Both the position numbers and the translations under genes were made by a program. The notes beneath the pieces were generated by a model. That model did not search any database, was not told the origin of the DNA, and worked only from the letters and a program-made list of their open reading frames with translations. Shown piece by piece: positions 1 through 3,555 of a DNA stretch of 6,323 nucleotides; within the stretch, counting starts at the first letter, position 1; the number at the start of each line of letters is the position of its first letter. Source of the DNA: Bacillota bacterium (lineage in GTDB: Bacteria > Bacillota > UBA4882 > UBA8346). The stretch covers positions 1 to 6,323 of the forward strand of contig JAEYRX010000069.1 of the NCBI GenBank assembly GCA_023435225.1, read 5' to 3'.

Positions 1-435
1 CGTTCCAAGCGGCAGTAGTATTACAAGGGCCAGCCAATTACCAAACGTACCCTGCCAATTTCCGAATAGGGTAACCAATTTTGGCAAATCAATGGTTAAG
101 TTACGAATGGCAACTATCTCCAGATACCCCGCCAATACCGTCAGCCCTCCAAAAATCAGGAAACCGGCTGCCAACCCTATTCCCAATGGATGTCCCGATG
201 CTTTATGGGCCCAATTACCGATTCCTAAATAAAAGAGCAAAAACAACGCTAACGGAATGGCATGTTTAATAATATCCCCCATATTACTGGATTTCGAGAA
301 AAGATAAATATAATTGGCGATGCTTAATATAAATAGGGATAACCACCCCCAAGGCGAGAATGAAAATACCCAAAAAACCGGAATTACGAAAGTAATCGCC
401 AGGAATATCCCCAGTATTGTTATGGCAAATTTCAT
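1..435 (-). CDS. Polytopic membrane protein of unknown function, N-terminal part (runs off left edge)
   Basis: The minus-strand frame opens with ATG at 435 and stays open for 145 codons to the window edge, so the C-terminus is missing. It starts MKFAITILGIFLAITFVIPV. By eye there are about five hydrophobic segments: residues 3-25, 28-47, 58-78, 83-108, and one starting near 133 that is cut by the edge. Short Trp- and Gly-rich loops (SFSPWGW, GIGNWAH, FGNWQG) separate them, and charged residues are sparse, as expected for an integral inner-membrane protein. The start is supported by GGAAGGA about 7-8 nt upstream and a TATAAT -10 box about 30 nt upstream, so the gene probably has its own promoter. 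I recognise no family motif and do not assign transport or enzymatic function. It is co-oriented with the other genes but separated from them by about 600 bases of structured intergenic DNA. Confidence 0.75.
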   Translation of the reverse strand, partial: MKFAITILGIFLAITFVIPVFWVFSFSPWGWLSLFILSIANYIYLFSKSSNMGDIIKHAIPLALFLLFYLGIGNWAHKASGHPLGIGLAAGFLIFGGLTVLAGYLEIVAIRNLTIDLPKLVTLFGNWQGTFGNWLALVILLPLGT

Positions 436-442
436 GTGACAG

Positions 443-469
443 TTCCTTCCGTTCTTTTTATAGATTATA
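443..469 (-). promoter_or_regulatory. -10 box and ribosome binding site of the left-edge membrane gene
   Basis: On the minus strand a perfect TATAAT lies at 469-464. GGAAGGA lies just downstream, about 7-8 nt before the ATG at 435. The implied leader is only about 20 nt. No good -35 hexamer is seen at 16-18 nt spacing; the nearest TTGATA is about 24 nt upstream of the -10 and is probably not used. The upstream side of this promoter abuts the inverted-repeat element at 481-644. Confidence 0.5.
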
Positions 470-480
470 CTGAATATTCT

Positions 481-644
481 TTTAACTCAGGATTATCAAT
501 ATCAACTCACTCTTGCTCTCTCTTAAAAGAGAGAGTAACCATAAACCTTCGTTGTCTAAAAGCTTACCTGACAAGAGGTTTTTGCCCTCTCTTTTAAGAG
601 AGGGCAACAAAAAAGGGTGAGTTGAATCATTCTTCCTGAGTAAA
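481..644. repeat. Nested REP/MITE-like inverted-repeat element
   Basis: Two similar palindromic units face each other. The left unit is TCAACTCAC (502-510) followed by a hairpin of CTCTCTCTT/AAGAGAGAG arms (516-535). The right unit is a hairpin of TTGCCCTCTCTT-type arms (582-607) followed by GTGAGTTGA (617-625), the exact reverse complement of 502-510. An outer pair, ACTCAGGA (485-492) with TCCTGAGT (634-641), extends the inverted symmetry to the ends. The 482-644 span therefore has outer arms, inner arms and a palindrome in each half, with about 46 bp of unique DNA in the middle. There is no transposase and no clear target-site duplication. This is the layout of paired REP sequences or a small non-autonomous element; the same dispersed family elsewhere in the genome would be expected. 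Confidence 0.7.
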
Positions 645-709
645 GAGTATAGTCATTTAAATTATAGATTTGCAAATTGCAACAACACGTTTCTAAACTT
701 TTTAGGTTT

Positions 710-740
710 AAAAAAACATCCAACTGTACCGCGGGTTAGA
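710..740 (-). terminator. Weak intrinsic-terminator-like hairpin after element copy A
   Basis: On the minus strand TCTAAC (740-735) pairs with GTTGGA (724-719) through six pairs, one of them G-T, around a 10-nt loop. TG and seven Ts (716-710) follow directly. The stem is short, so termination strength is doubtful. Its position just past the 3' side of copy A (844-745) would suit the end of a small RNA or of a leader. Confidence 0.35.
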
Positions 741-744
741 ACCT

Positions 745-844
745 AATGTCATTCTTTCATCACCCAGGGCAGGAACCGAAAATTTTTGCTCTCTCATATC
801 CCCTGGGCTGTTGTCTATAAACCGTCTTAACCCCACAAGGGGCT
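745..844 (-). ncRNA. Copy A of a ~100-nt two-hairpin element (candidate structured RNA)
   Basis: Read on the minus strand, it begins with hairpin 1, AGCCCC-TTGT-GGGGTT (844-829, six pairs). A linker of about 20 nt ends in CAACAG. Hairpin 2 follows, with CCCAGGG (807-801) pairing to CCCTGGG (769-763) around a 31-nt internal part, and then TGATGAA. It aligns along its whole length with copy B on the other strand at very roughly 70% identity by eye. Differences inside the stems are paired: the loop-closing C-G of hairpin 1 is G-C in copy B, and one G-C of hairpin 2 is A-T. That argues for selection on structure. It matches no riboswitch or small-RNA class I know, and no clear promoter is visible. 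A DNA-level repeat ending in hairpins is the main alternative. Confidence 0.4.
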
Positions 845-871
845 CCGTTGGTTTTTACCGCAGACTTTCCC

Positions 872-971
872 AGCCCGTTTACGGGGTTGAGATTAGTTTT
901 AGCAAACAGCCCAGAGGTTTTGAATTAGCCTGCATTTCAGCTTCTGCTCTGGGCGATGAACGACAATCATT
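872..971 (+). ncRNA. Copy B of the ~100-nt two-hairpin element (candidate structured RNA)
   Basis: This is the plus-strand partner of copy A. Hairpin 1 is AGCCCG-TTTA-CGGGGTT (872-888) with one bulged G. The linker ends AAACAG. Hairpin 2 pairs CCCAGAG (910-916) with CTCTGGG (947-953), followed by CGATGAA in place of TGATGAA. Copies A and B diverge from a 27-bp centre (845-871), so the whole 745-971 region is one large imperfect inverted repeat. Copy B points toward the 3' end of the WG-repeat gene on the opposite strand. It lacks the T-run that follows copy A, so only one of the two may be a functional transcript. Confidence 0.4.
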
Positions 972-1044
972 TTCCGTTTTTAAAAGAATAACGTGATGAC
1001 ATTTGTTTAAAACCTACAGCTGAGAGTATTTTAAATCATTCAAT

Positions 1045-2448
1045 CTAAAACCCAAATACAAACATACCGGATTTATTAATATACCCGGACTTTTTTTCGT
1101 CGGAAACAAAAGCCAGACCATCGCTGAACTGGTCCGCCCGCTCAAAACGAGGAGCAATAACCATTATCCCCCGCCGGTCAATATATCCGTACTTTCCTTT
1201 CCACCTTACCATAGCCAATCCTTCCAAAAAAGAACCCGCAGCTTCATAGCGAGGCTTAATCACCGTTTTTCCCTTCCGGTTGATAAAACCAAACAGTCCG
1301 GAGCGAGATACTCGTGCCAACCCTTCTGAAAAACCGGTTATCTGGTCAAATTGCGGCTGGACCAGAAATTGGCCCATTTTGTCAATCAAACCGTATTTGA
1401 TATTACCCTCCTTCAAGATCGAAACAATTGCCAAGCCGTTTTCAAACAGTTCGGCGCTTTCAAAAACCGGCGCAATTACTATTTTTCCCTTACTGTTGAT
1501 ATAACCGAACTTTTGATTATTACCCTGAAAGACCGCCAAACCTTCCTTAAAACCTTTAACACTTTGAAATACCGGTTCAATTACCAGCTCGCCCCGGCGG
1601 TTGATGAATCCGAAATACCCTATCTCCGACTTTTTTAACTGGACTGTTTTTATCCCCACCGGCGCAAGATCTTCCGTAAAAGCATAAGCACGATCATAAC
1701 TTGGCTTGACAACATAACGCCCTTTCCCATCGATGTAACCGTATTTCATGTTGCCGTTTATAGTCCGAACGCCCACCACCGCCCGGTTACCGGAAAAAGC
1801 TCCGGCGAAATCATAAATAGGCGATATCACCCAACGCCCCTTTAAATCCAAAAAACCGTACTTGGTCCCGGAAAAATCCGGTAAAATACTTGTCACCCCA
1901 GCCACGGCCAGCCCTTCCGAAAACTCATCCATAAATAGGAATTTTAATGGAATAACAGTTTTCCCGGTATGATTGATATACCCAAATCGTAGTTTCCCAT
2001 CATTCCGGTATACTCCCACCTTAGCTATTCCGCCATGAAAATTCGCCGCAAAATCAAATTGAGGTTTAATCGCCATTCGGCCCGTTTTATCTATGTATCC
2101 ATACTGCCGGTGACCGTCTTTTTTAACGCCGATTACCGCCAGGCCCTCAAAGAATTCACCATAAACATAATTATCCGGGGATTCCTTCGCGTTCCAGCTA
2201 TTTATTATCTGTTGCCTTGATATTTGAATAGCCGCCAACAAATTGGAAAAAGGTTGTGAAAAACTTTTTTCCTGATTTTCTGAAAAAATCCCCCGTTCTT
2301 CACTAAAATTGCAAAATAATTTCCCCAGAGAATGCCGGGGTGAATATTCAAAGCCGGCAAAAAGCTCTCCAGCGCTCACCACAGCAATAAGCGCCAGTAA
2401 AATTAGGATACTAACCCCGAAAAATAATTGCCCGATAAAGGATTTCAT
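1045..2448 (-). CDS. Secreted or surface WG-repeat protein (about ten WG repeats)
   Basis: The 467-residue protein has an N-terminal hydrophobic helix (residues 4-24) ending VVSAG, a plausible signal-peptidase I site after Ala26. A non-repetitive segment of about 85 residues follows, then WG (KWG-type) repeats to the C-terminus. The repeat cores are FGYIN, YGYID or YGFLD at residues 116, 155, 197, 236, 279, 314, 352, 386, 420 and 454, at 34-43 residue spacing. Each core continues as xxGxxVIxPxF, and most are followed by an acidic Phe-rich turn and EGLAxV. The last repeat is cut short and the protein ends FGF. WG repeats form beta-rich modules thought to mediate binding, so an extracytoplasmic binding or scaffold role is inferred; no catalytic motif is seen. 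I chose ATG 2448 because AGGAG lies 7 nt upstream; the in-frame GTG at 2463 lies directly against that site and has no SD of its own. It sits downstream of the luxR-like gene. Confidence 0.88.
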   Translation of the reverse strand: MKSFIGQLFFGVSILILLALIAVVSAGELFAGFEYSPRHSLGKLFCNFSEERGIFSENQEKSFSQPFSNLLAAIQISRQQIINSWNAKESPDNYVYGEFFEGLAVIGVKKDGHRQYGYIDKTGRMAIKPQFDFAANFHGGIAKVGVYRNDGKLRFGYINHTGKTVIPLKFLFMDEFSEGLAVAGVTSILPDFSGTKYGFLDLKGRWVISPIYDFAGAFSGNRAVVGVRTINGNMKYGYIDGKGRYVVKPSYDRAYAFTEDLAPVGIKTVQLKKSEIGYFGFINRRGELVIEPVFQSVKGFKEGLAVFQGNNQKFGYINSKGKIVIAPVFESAELFENGLAIVSILKEGNIKYGLIDKMGQFLVQPQFDQITGFSEGLARVSRSGLFGFINRKGKTVIKPRYEAAGSFLEGLAMVRWKGKYGYIDRRGIMVIAPRFERADQFSDGLAFVSDEKKSGYINKSGMFVFGF

Positions 2449-2455
2449 CAGCTTA

Positions 2456-2460
2456 CTCCT
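2456..2460 (-). promoter_or_regulatory. Ribosome binding site deciding the WG-gene start
   Basis: AGGAG on the minus strand (2460-2456) is exactly 7 nt before ATG 2448. It lies immediately inside the longer frame that would begin at GTG 2463, which argues for the shorter protein. Confidence 0.7.
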
Positions 2461-2540
2461 CACTTAGTTTAGTACATGCCAAGTTACATTATTGTTGAAT
2501 GCAAATCTTGGATAAGAAATTTACTTCATCCTATATAGTT

Positions 2541-2579
2541 ATTATACGCTGATTATCCTTTACACCCGGTATGAGTTAC
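2541..2579 (-). promoter_or_regulatory. Probable activator-dependent promoter of the WG gene
   Basis: A perfect TATAAT lies at 2546-2541 on the minus strand, about 90 nt upstream of the ATG at 2448. At 17-nt spacing the -35 position (2569-2564) reads CCGGGT, far from TTGACA. That position falls inside one copy of the 14-bp direct repeat (2566-2579). A good -10 with no -35, covered by a repeated motif, is typical of promoters needing an activator. The LuxR-type regulator encoded just upstream is the obvious candidate. The binding assignment is inference. Confidence 0.4.
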
Positions 2580-2624
2580 AATCAGACTCCGGTTTGAACC
2601 GGCTCATACTCCGGTATGAATTAC
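2566..2624. repeat. 14-bp direct repeat with intervening palindromes
   Basis: CCGGTATGAGTTAC (2566-2579) and CCGGTATGAATTAC (2611-2624) differ at one base and start 45 bp apart. The second overlaps the stop codon of the luxR-like gene. Between them lie two short palindromes: CCGGTT-TG-AACCGG (2589-2602) and TCATAC-TCCG-GTATGA (2604-2619). The hairpins could end the luxR transcript but have no T-run on the minus strand. An operator array or attenuator for the WG gene is the other reading. Confidence 0.6.
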
Positions 2625-3352
2625 GGGTTGGCCAACCGGACCCGCCATTTCCCATCTTCCTTAACAACTATAATCGGGCCGGGATTCCCCAAATCTTTGC
2701 CTTTTTCTTGTCTTTGAAAAAAATACTTCTTATAATTCGGTTCATTATCACCTATATAGACAAAATAGTAACTACGCCCTTTTTCCGCCAGCAGATGCCA
2801 GACCGAATCCTCTTTAGCTTTACTCCAATCATCTTTAGTCAGTAACTTTTGCCACAATTCCCGATTTTTCTGTACACTACCGATATGGTAAAACCACCGG
2901 GCTACCGTTAACGGGTCCAATCCATCAGGAATCGCTTGAATATTGCCGGGCAGACTGGCTTTGGAAAATGAGACCGGCTTTTCCCGTCCTACTACTTCGC
3001 GATGAATTTTAAGCTGCCCCGGACGGTTTATCAAAGATTGCGTCGTAAAAAAAGCCAAAAAAGTAAATAACCCTAATCCGGCAATTATTACATAAACCAG
3101 CTTCGGCTGCCGAAAAACCTTCGGCTCCAAGTCTTTTTTAGCATCGGATTGGAAAAGGCTGATCAACTCATACCGGTTCCGGACTCCCACTTTATTAAAC
3201 AAATTATAAACATGGGTTTTTACCGTCGCTACCGTTATGAAAAGTTTCCGGGCGATTTTTCCATTGTCGAGCCCTTCTAAGATCAAGGCCGCAATTTCCG
3301 CCTCCCGGTCGGAGAGGTTGTATTTTTTGATTAAGTCTTCATTTACCGCCAC
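2621..3352 (-). CDS. Membrane-anchored LuxR-family transcriptional regulator
   Basis: About 243 residues. The N-terminus holds a LuxR/GerE helix-turn-helix (about residues 11-67): LSDREAEIAALILEG, then the recognition segment ITVATVKTHVYNLFNKVGVR, close to the family consensus TVKTHxxNIxxKLGVRNR. A short basic linker leads to one transmembrane helix (LVYVIIAGLGLFTFLAFF, about 85-102). The remaining 140 or so residues should lie outside the membrane. They include LDPLTVARWFYHIG and end VVKEDGKWRVRLANP, resembling the small DPxTVAxxF-type stress-sensing or NTF2-like folds, but I assign no family. There is no receiver or autoinducer domain, so this looks like a one-component, ToxR-like arrangement with a LuxR head. 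AGGAGG (3368-3363) lies 10 nt before GTG 3352 and only 4 nt before an in-frame TTG at 3358; I prefer GTG, but two extra residues are possible. It lies between the ANK-LRR and WG genes. Confidence 0.88.
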   Translation of the reverse strand: MAVNEDLIKKYNLSDREAEIAALILEGLDNGKIARKLFITVATVKTHVYNLFNKVGVRNRYELISLFQSDAKKDLEPKVFRQPKLVYVIIAGLGLFTFLAFFTTQSLINRPGQLKIHREVVGREKPVSFSKASLPGNIQAIPDGLDPLTVARWFYHIGSVQKNRELWQKLLTKDDWSKAKEDSVWHLLAEKGRSYYFVYIGDNEPNYKKYFFQRQEKGKDLGNPGPIIVVKEDGKWRVRLANP

Positions 3353-3381
3353 TTTCAATCGACCTCCTAACCTACAATTAT

Positions 3382-3392
3382 TGGTTTAACCA
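3382..3392. promoter_or_regulatory. 11-bp palindrome upstream of the luxR-like gene
   Basis: TGGTTTAACCA is a perfect palindrome about its central T. It lies about 30 bp upstream of the luxR-like start, between the tandem array and the ribosome binding site. It could be an operator for autoregulation, but it is short and could be chance. It also contains the stop codon of the heptad-coding frame. Confidence 0.25.
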
Positions 3393-3541
3393 CCTATTTT
3401 GTTAATCCATTCATTAAAATCTTCGCCTCGTTCTGTGAATCCTTCAACTTGTTTTGTTAGTCCTTCGCCTCGTTCTGTGGATCCTTCAACTCGTTTTGTT
3501 AATCCTTCGCCTCGTTCTGTGGATAACTCCCTAATTAACCC
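3386..3541 (-). pseudogene. Open heptad-repeat frame without a start codon (gene remnant or hidden C-terminus)
   Basis: The minus-strand frame is open for 51 codons from just after a TAA (3544-3542) to a TAA at 3388-3386. It reads as five successive heptads of the form [LSF]-T-[EK]-[RQ]-[GV]-E-[GD], and the last full heptad, FTERGED, runs into FNEWINKIGG. It contains no ATG, GTG or TTG. Extended upstream past the TAA, the same frame meets ATG AGA TAT TTC AGC, whose ATG overlaps the TGA stop of the ANK-LRR gene as ATGA. A single changed stop codon would therefore give a translationally coupled 57-residue protein. The charged, alternating heptads look coding and coiled-coil-like, and the non-repetitive tail suggests a real C-terminus. 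A non-coding minisatellite that happens to stay open is the alternative. Confidence 0.35.
3419..3523. repeat. 21-bp tandem repeat array, five alternating monomers
   Basis: Five 21-bp monomers alternate between two types in plus orientation. Type A (3419-3439, 3461-3481, 3503-3523) has the core CTTCGCCTCGTTCTGTG. Type B (3440-3460, 3482-3502) has the core CCTTCAACTCGTTTTGTTA, with one C/T difference. The higher-order unit is thus 42 bp. A decayed half-copy (TTTTGTTAATCC) is seen at 3397-3408. The 21-bp period is exactly seven codons and matches heptads on the minus strand. Confidence 0.85.
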
Positions 3542-3555
3542 TTAGCTGAAATATC

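Noticed and set aside
81..269. Plus-strand frame inside the left-edge membrane gene
   Set aside because: It is the reverse-strand shadow of the membrane-protein frame, which has hydrophobic segments, an SD site and a promoter.
719..745. T-box-like core on the plus strand (CTGTACCGCGGGT, close to TGGNACCGCGG)
   Set aside because: The core is imperfect, no T-box stem I or specifier loop precedes it, and no plus-strand gene follows. The conserved element here reads on the minus strand.
811..996. 61-residue plus-strand frame across copy B
   Set aside because: It runs through the two-hairpin inverted-repeat region, has no ribosome binding site, and its reading frame does not explain the conserved stems.
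2449..2463. GTG 2463 as the start of the WG-repeat protein
   Set aside because: The AGGAG site lies between GTG 2463 and ATG 2448 and fits only the ATG at proper spacing; no SD precedes the GTG.
2589..2619. Strong intrinsic terminator for the luxR-like gene
   Set aside because: Two short hairpins follow the stop codon, but no T-run follows either on the minus strand, so they were recorded as palindromes only.
3419..3523. CRISPR array
   Set aside because: The repeats are contiguous 21-bp monomers with no unique spacers, and no cas gene is present.
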